A DNA stretch of 64,000 bases. Origin: Macrothele yani. Lineage: Eukaryota > Arthropoda > Arachnida > Araneae > Macrothelidae. A program made the translations under genes and the position numbers. The notes below the pieces were generated by a model that worked only from the letters and a program-made list of their open reading frames with translations, did no database searches and had not been told where the DNA came from. Of this stretch, positions 45,152-55,791 are shown piece by piece; positions within the stretch are counted from its first letter, which is position 1, and every line of letters starts with the position of its first letter. The DNA is taken from positions 76,566,607 through 76,630,606 of the forward strand of contig CM077005.1 in the NCBI GenBank assembly GCA_039090855.1, in the 5' to 3' direction.

Positions 45152-45738
45152 AAATTTTTATGTATTTTGAGAACCTGAATGCTCCCTGTTCTTTGGGATC
45201 TGGTATGAAGTTCCTGTATTTCAGCTTATCAATATTCGTGTTCGCCTAGCCTTACAAAGCTCCCGAGTATTAAAGAACTTCGCACCTCAAGAATAAAACT
45301 TAACCGCTCGGAACTGCTTCAATTAGTAGTGCGCGTTTCAATTTGCATTTAAATAACGTATCAATTGGTGGCAACGGTGAAATCTTTAACCTCTCGGCAC
45401 GTCGTATCATTTAGTGTCAAGCGGTGGAATTTCAAGTCCAGCTCGGCACGACGTCGTATCAGTACTATCCACTAAAGATAAGGAAGCCGTACCTTTTGCA
45501 TAAAAGTTCATTCGTTTCCGGTAAAGCTGTTAATGCTTTATATATTCTCAAAGATAACAATAATTAAAATTAAAATAAGAGTACGAAACGCTAACGCATA
45601 AGTTAGAACTTGAACAGTAAATCATAGCATTAAGTCTTTTTGGACACGAAATGTCCAAACCGCTGTATGTTACCGTCAAAGCCGAAGTTTCTAAATAAAG
45701 TGTCAACCTTGTTTTAAAGACACGTTGCACATACAGTA
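45152..45738. other. Unassigned AT-rich sequence
   Basis: A short direct repeat (CTCGGCACG...CGTATCA, about 45394 and 45441) is the only feature noted. Confidence 0.4.
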
Positions 45739-45740
45739 TA

Positions 45741-46976
45741 CACTATATTGACAAAAGTCGCAGGACATCCCTTCAAATGCAAATGAACGGATTCGCTGCG
45801 TTGTTAAGTTGCGCGGTACAGCTGCAAACGGTATGAAAACAAGCCTGCAGCTGACCGCGATTCATATAGCACTGTGAGGTTGAGTGAAAATGTCGGGGCG
45901 GGAGATAACTGACTTTGAGAAAGGAATGATTGTCGGGCGTTATATTAGTGAGTTGTCCATAAGAAAAACCGAGAGGCGTTTAAACATACCCAAATCAACT
46001 GTTTTGAATGTACTGAATAAATGGAAGACACGTGGCATGCATGTAGCAGCAAAACATACCGCCAGAACAACAAAATCAGTGGTAGAGGACGTGGAAGCCT
46101 CAGGAGAGTCGTTACAGCTAATCGACATAGTACTGCACAAGACCTCAGTATACAGGTGAGTAACAATGCTGGAACCTCGGTATGTACAGGTACCATTCGC
46201 AAAGAACTTCATTCCATGGGTCACAGTGGTCGTGCGGCTGCTCACAAGACTTTCATCTCCACTCGGAATGCTACTCGTCGTTTAGCATAGTGTAAAGAAC
46301 ATTTATCATGGACCGCAGATCAATGGAAATGGGTCCTATGGACTGATGAATCCAGATACACGATCCATCAGTATGATGGCCGTGTGTAATTATGGCGGCA
46401 GCCGGGGGAACGCTATTTACCACAGTGTACTATTCCTACGGTCAAGTTTGGAGAAGGCAGTGTACTCGTGTGGGGGTATTTTTCGTGGTGTTTTCACGGC
46501 CCATTCTTTCTCGTGGACAAACCTGTTAACCAGCACGTCTACCTCGATATTTTGGACAGTTTTGCCCTTCCAACTCTGTGGCAATACTATGGAACCGAGC
46601 CTTGTTGATACCAGCAGAATAATGCACCAAGTCATAAAGCAAGTATGGCGTGGTTTGACGATAATTCCGTATCGTGTGTGGACTGGCCAGCACAGAGCCC
46701 TCATCTTAATCCCGTAGACACCTATAGGATGAATTAGAGCACCGCATAAGAAGTGTAGAACCAAGGACTACTACTAAGCAATAGTTAGCGGCAGCATTGT
46801 GTACTGAATGGAAGCGCATACCTATCGCGGTGTTCCAAAACCTTGTCGAAAGCATGTCTCGAAGTGTCAGTGCATGCATTAAGGCCAAAGGTGGACCGAC
46901 ACCGTACTAATGTATGTCAATAAATGCTATGTTGTGTATCTCATCTAGGTGTCCGGTGACTTTCGTCAGTATAGTG
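45741..46976 (+). mobile_element. Tc1-like transposon, 1.24 kb
   Basis: The ends are CACTATATTGACAAAAGTCG and, inverted, CACTATACTGACGAAAGTCA. TA flanks both (45739-45740, 46977-46978). Part of its transposase also occurs as the isolated fragment at 40217-40271. Confidence 0.93.
45890..46910 (+). pseudogene. Tc1-like transposase, broken, catalytic D changed
   Basis: It opens MSGREITDFEKGMIVGRYIS with a paired-like DNA-binding domain (IPKSTVLNVLNKWKTRG). After a frameshift come IRKELHSMGHSGRAAAHK, WTDESRYT (first D), and QQNNAPSH where the family has QQDNAP, so the second catalytic aspartate is an asparagine. SPHLNPV follows with the glutamate region decayed; the protein ends GGPTPY at 46908-46910. 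Several stops and frameshifts are present. Confidence 0.88.
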
Positions 46977-46978
46977 TA

Positions 46979-48380
46979 TGTATGTAATATGACTAGTGTG
47001 ACCTCAAGTTATGATTTTAGCATTCTCATTAAAAGTTTGGTTTTCAAAATTTATTTTATTTTGAATGTTTCTTTCAGTACGCAAAATATTTTTTCTCCTT
47101 TTCAAATTAATAAACAGGTGAATACTGCTGACTCTACAGAAATAATGCTGACTAAATTTATAAATAGGTGAGTACTGCTACTCTACAGAGCACATTTGAG
47201 AGAATTCTAATTAAAGATGAATATAACAACGTGCTCCTGAGGTCATCAAAAAGGAATTATTCACTATGTCTGCATAAATGCAGTGTTTATTTTTATCCTG
47301 GAGGAAAGTAAATTCAGCAGTTTTATAGGAAACCAAAGTAAAGCGCAGTTACATGGAATCAGACTCTAATGATTATCACAGTAATCGCTGTAATAAATCT
47401 TCTGTACTCTTATAGCTGCCATCGGTAATTTTCGAGAGAAGAATAATCAAAGGGCAAGAGTAAGCAGGCAATTTATAGCAAGCAATGTTTCAAATTATAC
47501 GGACTCCAGCATTGTTTACTGGAATTGCTTTCATCAGTTCCTCTTCAGCGAACTGAATCAGCTGCGTGCGGGTAAGGAACGTTTACGCTGAATGAGCAGA
47601 AAATAACCGCCGGCAGAAATTCTCACTAAAGCCTTTTTGTTTGTAATGGCTACTGCGACGAACAAAAAGCTTTATTTCTATACCCTTTTGCTTATGAAGG
47701 ATTATTCTTGGAGTCCCAACTGAGCTGAGAAAGGTAAATGAGAAAAAAATAAAATAGAAGCCGAGCCGCGGTCTACCGAGAACACCAGTCCCCTATTGCT
47801 TAATGGGCCTTCTGTGCTGCTGTATGAGAGCGCTTAAGTAGCATCATTTTTCAACATAAATACGCTCCCAAATCTAGAAATTATATTTTGCGCTGTTTTG
47901 TTTGATTGACATTTCTTCACCATATAACCATATGAGGGTGACCAAAGCTAGCTGTTCGTGTATTAACGTTCCTACCTTAGAGAACTTCAATCAGAGAGCA
48001 AATACCATACTCAACATTATTCTGAAAAAAGAAAAGAAAAAACAATTCGCAGCCTAGACACTCGCTCTAATAATCTGGGTCTCTAGTATTTTCTTACTTA
48101 ACACAGATGTGTGTTTTTCAATGTTTGTGGGTTATCTCCTTTACCCTGTCGTCGTTTACCTGAAATTCTACCGCGCCTCAGGATTTCAGAATCCATAAAA
48201 GTAAGAAAATTTCTAAGAAAAAGTAAATTATTAATCCTAAAGGTACTAATATAAATATCTATGAGTAGTAACCTGTCGCTAACGTTTACATACATCATAC
48301 ACATAGAATAAATACAAACTACCAGATAAATTTTTAACTAATTATTTACTTACTGCTGCCGTATCAAATTTCTCTATTTA
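46979..48380. other. Unassigned AT-rich stretch
   Basis: No coding region, RNA or repeat family was recognised in 1.4 kb. Confidence 0.45.
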
Positions 48381-48384
48381 CAGC

Positions 48385-48563
48385 TATAACGAAGTAAATT
48401 TCTCCGTCATTTCTATCCGCGCCAGGATTCGAACCCTGGTCCCCTCATTCCGGAATAAGTTGCTCTACCAATTGAGCTACGCGGACGTTTATCCTGATTC
48501 CTATCTGCCTTTATGTCGTGTGCGTCCTGCTGGCAGGTACGTCATATCTCCTGGTACGTTACA
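48385..48563 (-). repeat. 3' LTR with tRNA-like region (48414-48486)
   Basis: On the minus strand the LTR runs from TGTAACGTACC to CTTCGTTATA. The 73-base tRNA-like part starts GTCCGCG and ends CGCGGAT, which pair as an acceptor stem. It has the A box TAGCTCAATTGG and the exact B box GGTTCGAATCC. The anticodon arm is irregular, so no isotype can be given. Confidence 0.9.
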
Positions 48564-48694
48564 TCATCTACCCCTTATTATTTTTTTTTTGGTTGTTGAA
48601 GTGCTGGAGAAAGGATTCTCTTATTTTTCCTATCTCGCGGTGTGGAAATACATCACACCAATGCGAGATTTTGAACATTCGGGTCATCCGGATA

Positions 48695-48706
48695 GTTCGG
48701 GCGCCA
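48695..48706 (-). promoter_or_regulatory. Primer-binding site, tRNA-Lys type
   Basis: Minus-strand TGGCGCCCGAAC, one base downstream of the 5' LTR. It is identical to the site of the element at 1.1 kb. Confidence 0.88.
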
Positions 48707-48707
48707 T

Positions 48708-48886
48708 TATAACGAAGTAAATTTCTCCGTCATTTCTATCCGCACGAGGATTCGAACCCGGGTCCCCTCATTCCGGAATAAGTTGCTCTACCAATTGAGC
48801 TACGCGGACGTTTATTCTGATTCCTATCTGCTTTTATGTCGTGTGCGTCCTGCTGGCAGGTACGTCACATCTCCTGGTACGTTACA
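48708..48886 (-). repeat. 5' LTR with tRNA-like region (48737-48809)
   Basis: Same length as the 3' LTR. Differences fall in the T-arm (CCTGG to CCGGG-type changes) and at three other sites. The A and B boxes are intact (TAGCTCAATTGG, GGTTCGAATCC). Confidence 0.9.
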
Positions 48887-48890
48887 CAGC

Positions 48891-51108
48891 GATCTTGAAA
48901 CTCAACTCGGACTTCACTGACATCCATCTCACAACGTATGGAAGACCTTCTGTACTGCATATTCATACTTTTTTTCTCAAGCAGACACTCCTGAATCTGA
49001 TACTCCCATGACTTACTTGGCCTTCCTCTGCCTTTCCTTCCTGGCGCTTGGGCTCAAACAATTTTCTTAGTAAGCATCTCATTACTCATTCTTTCAACAT
49101 GGCCAAATCACCGAAGCATATTAGTCTCCACCTTGCTAACAACATTTTGCTTCACATTACACAACTGCAACACATCTTCATTCCTCACACGATCAGAATG
49201 TGTCTTACCCCAACCCCGGTAAGTAACGCATTTCTCCAGCACACAAACGACTCCCATATTTCTTTTGAAGTACCCATTGTGCATTGCCATACATCAGAGT
49301 AGGAACAATTACACTTTCATACACAGCCATGCAGGACTCTCTAGAGAACCCATCATTCCTGTGAAAACCTCCCAAAGCAGCAATGACCTTCAATGAAGAA
49401 TTCCCTCACCTACTAATTTCACCATCCAATTTTTTCTCTCTGTCAAACATGCTTCTTTAATACACAAACTCATTCACCTGGTCAATAACTGTGTCATTTA
49501 GACTTACATTGCATTCATCGCTAAAAGTTCCTCTCTCCAAAGATATAACTTTGGGTTTTCCCTTATTTTGTACTCAGTTTGAATTTCATGCAAACTTCGT
49601 ACATCTGGGACAACATACTCTGCAACTCACTTTTGCGCTCCTCCGGCAAGACTGTGTCATCAGCAAACAGCAATCTTCACACACGCATATTACCAAAACA
49701 TAAACTAATATTGTCCATCTTGGCATCACGCATGCATGCATCCATAAATATATCAAACAGTCATAGTGAAATTACACAATCATATCTGACTCGTGCGTCA
49801 ATAAAAAACCATTTTGATAAAGCACCATTCACTCGTACACAAGCTCTACTGCCAGCATACATGGTTTTTACACTATTAAATAGATTCCCAGAAACAGCAT
49901 ATTTATTCTTTCCTTCCACAATAGTGTCCTATTTACTCGGTCGTAAGCTTTATCTAAATCTAAGAAGACAGCAAAAACTTTCTTAGCAACAACCAGATAC
50001 TTTTCAATCATCATGCATAATGCAAAACTTTGGTAAGTACAGCCTTTACCAGGCATCACTCTGAACATCCCACACTATATCTGATGTAAAACCTCGTACA
50101 TTTTCAATAATGACCTAACCAAATACTTTCCCTGGCACACTCAGTATGCTTATACCAGAATAGTCCTTGTAGTCAGTGTGATCACCTTTTCCCTTATACA
50201 AGGGAACAATGATAACATTCTTCCAATCCCGAGGGACCATTGCTTACTCCTAGCACAACTGACAAATTTCAGTTAACCAGTCAATTACAAAGTCACCACC
50301 ATATTTCAACATCTCAGCAGTTATGCCAACAACTCCTGGAGCCTTACCATTCTGAAGAAATTTTAGAACTTTACACCCCTGTTTTCTTGAGATTTCTCCT
50401 GTGCTTCCGTCTTTCCCTGTGACATCGTCTGCGTCTGCCTCAGAATTATTTTTGCTTCCTTGATCTAAGATTTTACAGAAGTATTCACCCCATCTTTCAC
50501 TTAACTCATTGGGCTCCCATATCATTTCCCCTATCCTATTTTTCACAGAACTTAAAACTTTGTTTTTCCTGTTTTTCCTGAGTCTCATTGACTTCCAGAA
50601 AGATTTCCTATCTTTCCAAAAAGCCGATTCATGCTTTTCCACCTTCTCCTTCCTATCTTTTGCATTACTCTTGCGAACCAACGTAGATGCTCCACGCTTC
50701 TTACAGCAATATTTATCCACAGAAACTCTACCTTGCAACAACCCCAAATAGGCTTCCTTCATTCTCTTTACTGCCTCTTTAATCTCACTATTCCACCAAG
50801 CATCACCTCTATTGTTACTCACTATTGTGGTACCGCTTTAGCAGCAGTGACCACACAGTTCTTAAAACATTCCCACTTCTTTTCTACACATCTCTCACAT
50901 GACTTTCGCTCCATCAGTCGTTCTCTGAGTACGATAGAGTAACGCTGATGATTTTCAGGGATTCAACCTTTATTCTTTCCATCTTAGGCCTCTTCCTATT
51001 CCTTTTCCTCCAACCAACATTCAAGTTCACTCGTGACACTACCAAGTAATGATCAGAGCCAACATCTGCACCTCTTATCACACGATTGTCCCTTTTACAT
51101 GCAGATTA
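48891..51108 (-). pseudogene. Degraded non-LTR retrotransposon (endonuclease end to C-terminus)
   Basis: Read on the minus strand from about 51108: ADVGSDHYLVVSRVNLN (end of an apurinic-type endonuclease), then AWWNSEIKEAVKRMKEAYLG, WGEYFCKILDQ and NGKAPGVVGITAEMLKYGGD (start of the polymerase; 190 open codons, 50250-50822). Further on are MPGKGCTYQSFALCMMIEKYL, FAVFLDLDKAYDRVNRTLLW (first catalytic block), LLFADDTVL (active site, about 49655-49680), AVYESVIVPTLMYGNAQWVL, DRVRNEDVLQLCNV and a C-terminal FGHVERM-like segment. Stops and frameshifts are frequent after 50250. The clade was not determined; it differs from the RTE and Tx1 copies in this window. Confidence 0.8.
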
Positions 51109-51112
51109 TACT

Positions 51113-51240
51113 TTTTTCGGAGTTTATCGAACACCATGATCAACTCAGAGAGCTATAAACAGTCTCACTTCACTAATTGAGGGCCAATGGTTCCAAGGAA
51201 GGGCGAGACCCAGCAAATCAGACCCGTCGCCGACCGGGGC
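51113..51240 (-). repeat. tRNA-derived SINE fragment
   Basis: Minus-strand remnant: CACCATGATCAACTCAG, GGCCAATGGTTCCAAGGAAGG and GACCGGGGCGG correspond to the SINE's 3' part, core and head edge. Most of the head is lost. Confidence 0.65.
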
Positions 51241-51807
51241 GGAGGAAATTGTTATCATGTAGCACCGTGCTTCGGTTTTGTTCACGAGAATAGCTTCAAT
51301 TGCAGATTTCTGTAAGCACGCATTTGCATTAATTATGTCACAGGTCAGTTAGGGATGTTGGGTAGTTAGACAGAATAGTCATTTGATCACATTACAGCCG
51401 GGTGCAAGAACTAGCCAAGCGTGATGGCAGGTGGGTGTTAGACACATTTGAGCATTAAGTAATTAAGCTCAACTGACATTTAGGATCCAGGGCAAATGAG
51501 CATGAGAGATATTCATGATCAGAGTCCGTTCATATGAGTACTACGGTTATCTAATCAATCGCGCAAATATTCCTAAAAATAATTAATTTGTAAGCTATTT
51601 GAGTTTGGGCTAAAAATGATGCTGGTTCTGTTGGTGGATGTGTATCTTCGTATTATCGGCAGGATTTCGCCAACTATACCAGTTGTTAGGCGTAACAGGA
51701 GATCCCCATATTTATCAACAAGTTTTGCGTTTGCCGCACATAATAATCATATTTTGTTTTATTGTTTAAAATACGAAATCGTCGTTTCGGAAGGATTTTA
51801 GCTTTCT
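51241..51807. other. Unassigned sequence
   Basis: No gene or repeat was recognised. Confidence 0.4.
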
Positions 51808-52074
51808 TGTGACATACCGCTGAAGTGACTTGTAAATCAAAACGGCAAGTTGTAGCGACAAGCTGTGCCGGCGTTGTTCAGTAGGGAAAATATCTCGGTC
51901 CGGAGTAAAAAGATGTGTATGATCGAAATACGCCACCGGGAAAAAGAAAATTTATTCACATTGGCGCTCAAACGTATTGAGTTGAAGCAAAAGTTCATGC
52001 CGGTTTTTTTCACCGAACTACAGGTATGTATTACATCAGAAGGGAAAACGGAATCAATCAACTATGTGTTACCC

Positions 52075-53050
52075 CCTCCCCAAGTTTACGATGGTGTCCC
52101 AACATCTGGATAGATCTGCAAAGCCATTCTTGAAAAAACGTACAGGTTTTGCTGCGAAGAAATCATCAAGGAAATTCTGGAGATCAACATCATCCTTGAA
52201 CGTTCTGCCACGGAGTGCATTCGACAGAGATCAAAACAGGTGAGAGTCTGAAGGGGCGACATCTGGGGAATAGGCCAGATATGGAAGGATCTCCCATTTC
52301 ATGAGATGAATGGCCATTTTGGTCATGTTTGCACTGTGAGGGCGTGCGTTATTATGTTTGAAGAAGGACGCCATGGTGCCGATGTAGCCGTTTCTGCTGA
52401 ATTACTCCTTCCACACGGCGGGGTTGCTGACAATAGAGTGCAGCTTTGATGGTCCGATTCCTCGGCAGCATTTCGCAGTAAATAATGCCTTCTATGTCCC
52501 ACCAGACACACAACATGATCTTCGCAGGATGAAGATCATGTTTTGGACGCAGTGTGGGCATCTTGTTTGGGTTTAACCATTCCCTCCGATGCCTGAAATT
52601 CACGTACAGGCACTACGTTTTATCTCCAGTAACAATACGTCACAGAAAAGGTTTGTGTTGCTGACAACATTCGCGATAACTGGCGAGCAAGGAACCACAT
52701 ATGGCAACACGCTGATTCTTTGTCCTCAGGGACAAAGAATCAGCGAGGCACCCAAAACCCTAATTTCAGGACCTTTCCCATACGTACAAGGTGTCGCACC
52801 ACGATGGCCTAATCACAGTTCATCTCAGTGGCCAATTTGCGTGTGGTCCAAGTGGATGAGATGGTTCAAACGATCGTCATCAAAGTGAGATGGACGACCT
52901 GAGCTCGGAGAGTCGTTGAGGTCAAAATTGCCACCTGGGAACCGCTCAAACCATTTGCGGGCTGTACCCAAAACAATAGCATCCTCCCCCATACACAGCA
53001 TAAATTTATCGAGTGGCCTCGGCGGCTGTGGATCCCTACTTATACTCGCA
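52075..53050 (-). pseudogene. Mariner-type transposase relic
   Basis: Minus-strand motifs in order: LATEMNCDQAIVVRHLVRMGKVLKL (DNA-binding region), VTGDKT (first D), PKHDLHPAKIMLCVWWDIEGIIYCEMLP, VIQQKRLHRHHG, AYSPDVAPSDSHLF (third D) and FLDDFFAAKPVRFFKNGFADL. The region of the second D is damaged. The order and wording fit a D,D(34)D mariner. Inverted repeats and TA flanks were not located. Confidence 0.8.
52711..52744. repeat. Perfect 15-bp stem hairpin
   Basis: GCTGATTCTTTGTCC and GGACAAAGAATCAGC enclose TCAG. It lies within the mariner relic at the VPEDKES codons, where the sequence is duplicated in inverted orientation. Confidence 0.92.
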
Positions 53051-53596
53051 GAGGAGCAGATGTCGTAAATGTTTATTCCTATCTACTTGATACTCTATAC
53101 TTCCGGATCTGGAAACCAAAAAACCATTAGCCACAAACACGCAACGCCATATGATTCAGATACACGATACTACTGGCTAAAGTTTGATATACAACTGACC
53201 ATCTGCACCGTCACTACTGACCTGGGAAACACTCGTGAAATAAAACGGCATGAACTTATGCATCAGTCCAATAAAATGAATCTTCTGGTCGTGAGGTTCG
53301 AAAAAAAAATGTCTGATAATTCTTCCACGCATCGTCTGGAATAAATGCAAAATTCCTTCTTCTACAGTGAGGTCTTTCAAGCATGGTTTATTGATGGACT
53401 CACAGCCTGCGATTTCGTGCCCCCGTCTTTCTCAATATGGGTTATATGTGACGTACCACTGAGATGACGCATGAATCAAAACGGCAAGTTGCAGCGATAA
53501 GCCTTGCAGGAGTAGTTAAGTCAGGAGGACATTTCACTCCGTAGGAGGGAGACTCGGATTCAAATTCATCACCTGCAAAAAGGGAATTTCCTTCCA

Positions 53597-54580
53597 AATA
53601 TCGAACGTGAGAAATTGCCTGAACATCCAGTTGCGTCGCACAAAAATAAGGTGAACATCTAAATGTATTTCATGAAATCTCGTTGCTCGGAAAAAATGTC
53701 CTTCAGCTATCATGTGCATAATCCTGTTCTGCCCAATCAACAAAGTCAGGCAATATTAGAAAGAAATGTCTCTGAAAGCCCACAGGTTTGTTTACGTATG
53801 ATAGAAGAGTTCTATTAATTCGGAAAACGTCCTACTCTGAGCGTTAGGTTGGTCCTTAAGCAACGTCTTACCTTTCACACATATTTCATATTTAAAACAC
53901 AATTTCACCGAATTTCAGTCAAGAAGATGTTTCTCCTCATTTTGTAGGATCTTCTTTCAAGTTTTCACCAGTACTTATCCATAACATATGATATTCCTCT
54001 GTCCGTTTTGCAATAAGGAAGGTACAGAGTTTGATCTTCGACAATTTCAAAACCTGTCAGGTATTTTTCATCCAAATTATGTCCCAATATTAAAAATAAA
54101 TAGTGATCTGGGGCTGCAAGTTCTAGAAAATCTGGGTATGTGGAATTTTTCCAAATTCAGTTTTGCAGCATTTATAATCGACGTTCAAAACATGTACTTC
54201 TCATGCAAAAGAGAAAAGCAGTTTTCATTTACCAAGGTTTAACAATCAATATGAGTGAATTTGGATTCCTCGTTTCCGAATCAACAACTTGCTGCATACA
54301 CTACCAAATTTCAAGCAAACCATTCATGAATGCGGCTTCCTTGTAGACCATGGTGTCTCTGTATCCTCAAGCTTAAGTCGCTGCCGTTCCCTATTAAGGT
54401 TGCGAAAAAGAATCTATTTCTCTCCTGCAGCAGCTAATCGATAATAAAAAAGGTGCTCGAACCACGGAACTGCTGAGAAGTGGAAATGCCTGTAGAAGCT
54501 TTTCTGGGTGTAATTCATATTGAAATCATTCTTTCAGGTTTGTCGCCTTCCTAATTTTCTTTAAGAAACGATAGCGTAGA
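53597..54580. other. Unassigned AT-rich sequence
   Basis: An 84-codon plus-strand frame (53988-54242) has no recognised domain; no repeat was identified. Confidence 0.4.
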
Positions 54581-55125
54581 ATAGACAAAGACATCGCTCT
54601 TTCCAAGTTTTTCTTTAATTGACAAACAGTAACCGAAAACTTGTTATCCGGACGCCACTGGGATCGTACCCCAGATCTCTCGATAGCTAGCCGGCCAACA
54701 ATCCACGGCGCTATGTGTGTTTATCTGTCAGCATGTGACTTCACAAATCCGTAGAGATGGGCGCAGCAACAGAATCGTCTCCATCTGGTGGGGCTTAACG
54801 GCACAAGCTATTAAATTATAGCTAATAAATCCAAAGGGCGAGAGTGATAGTAAAAATCTTTCAAATACGCGGAGACAATGCAGATAGGCAAAGTCATCGC
54901 TCTTTCCACGTTTTCCCTTACGATCTCTACGGATTTGTGAAGTCAGATGCTGACTGATAAGCACACATATCCTCGTGGATTGTTGGCTACCGTAGCGTAA
55001 GGTGAACGCACTCGTGTAGTTATCGAGAGATCTGGGGTACGATCCCAGCGGTGTCCGGATAACAATTTTTCGGTTGCAGTGCGTCAATTAAAGGAAAACG
55101 GGGAAAGAGCAATGACTTTGTCTAT
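54581..55125. repeat. Long inverted repeat containing a tRNA-like sequence
   Basis: The arms are 54581-54758 and 54923-55125, separated by 164 bp. The right arm has a tRNA-like segment with TAGCGTAAGGTGAACGC and a B-box-like GGTACGATCCC; the left arm is its inverted, partly deleted copy. The spacer ends (54877-54920) with a direct repeat of the left arm's outer end (GGCAAAGTCATCGCTCTTTC). This could be two copies of an unnamed SINE in opposite orientation or a foldback derivative. Confidence 0.8.
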
Positions 55126-55703
55126 TCACGATGTCTCCACGTATTTGGAAGATTTGCACGATACTGTAGAAGCCTAACTGAGGAGTGAGCGCAAGAAACG
55201 TCTTGAAGCGGTCATTATTCAAATATACATATGAGACCAACTCTCAGCAGAAAGGGTTGTCTCTGAAATCAGGTTACTTTACAAGAAATCAGGTGGTTAA
55301 CGGACCCTACGAAAATTAGGAGGTACTTCCTGTCAAACTTTATATAATAAGGTATTATGAGCTTTTTCTTGGAAGCTCTTTAATAGATTTTTTAGCATCT
55401 GGCGAAAAAATGAGTTGTTTAGGACACTAGTTCGAGGGAAGAGACACAACAAAAGCCGTAGAAAATAAACACATATCCCATCCAGGGCAAAGGACTGACT
55501 ACTTCCCAAGTCTGAGCCATGAAAACTGTATTAAGGCAGAAATGTCGTATTTGTTTAACCCGTTGGTTTCCTTCCTTGCCTGGAACCGATATCTCTAAAT
55601 TTAGAAGAGAGATCTCTTATAGCCTTAGATGCTGACGGTTGTCGATTTGCCCAGAAACAAAAAAACCGAAGGAAAAGAAGAGGGCTAATGCTTCTCGTTC
55701 TTC
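55126..55703. other. Unassigned, with two decayed SINE pieces
   Basis: About 55424-55500 resembles the SINE core on the minus strand, and 55562-55652 resembles its 3' half on the plus strand (CCTGGAACC, TTATAGCC). Both are very diverged. Confidence 0.4.
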
Positions 55704-55791
55704 ATACGCATCAGTGGCGTAACTATGTTTCAAAATCCAGGGGGGGGTTCAGATCACACATACACACATTGTATGTATACATATATATATA

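Larger units (their letters stand above)
48385..48886 (-). mobile_element. Complete TRIM with tRNA-like sequence in both LTRs
   Basis: A 502-bp minus-strand element: two 179-bp direct LTRs (48708-48886 is 5', 48385-48563 is 3') differing at about six positions, and a 144-bp interior. TGGCGCCCGAAC (complement at 48695-48706) lies one base after the 5' LTR. A purine-rich AATAATAAGGGGTAGATGA directly precedes the 3' LTR. CAGC flanks both ends (48381-48384, 48887-48890). No protein is encoded. It is younger than the TRIM at 1.1 kb, with which it shares the primer site and the GATGA end of the purine tract but little LTR sequence outside the tRNA-like part. Confidence 0.92.
51808..53596 (+). mobile_element. 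Third, diverged TRIM-like element interrupted by a mariner
   Basis: Two direct repeats (51808-51960 and 53447-53596) start TGTGAC(A/G)TACC, as in the other TRIM families. The left one ends TTCACA and is followed one base later by TGGCGCTCAAACG, a two-mismatch version of the primer site. Each repeat has a tRNA-like region near its 3' part; in the right copy GCAGG and CCTGC can pair, with TAGTTAAGTCAGG as A box and GGATTCAAATTC as B box. A mariner relic fills most of the interior. No target duplication is visible and the purine tract is poor, so the call is less certain than the other two. Confidence 0.65.

Noticed and set aside
48414..48486. Functional tRNA gene
   Set aside because: Boxes and acceptor pairing are good, but the anticodon arm is irregular and the sequence is part of a duplicated LTR.
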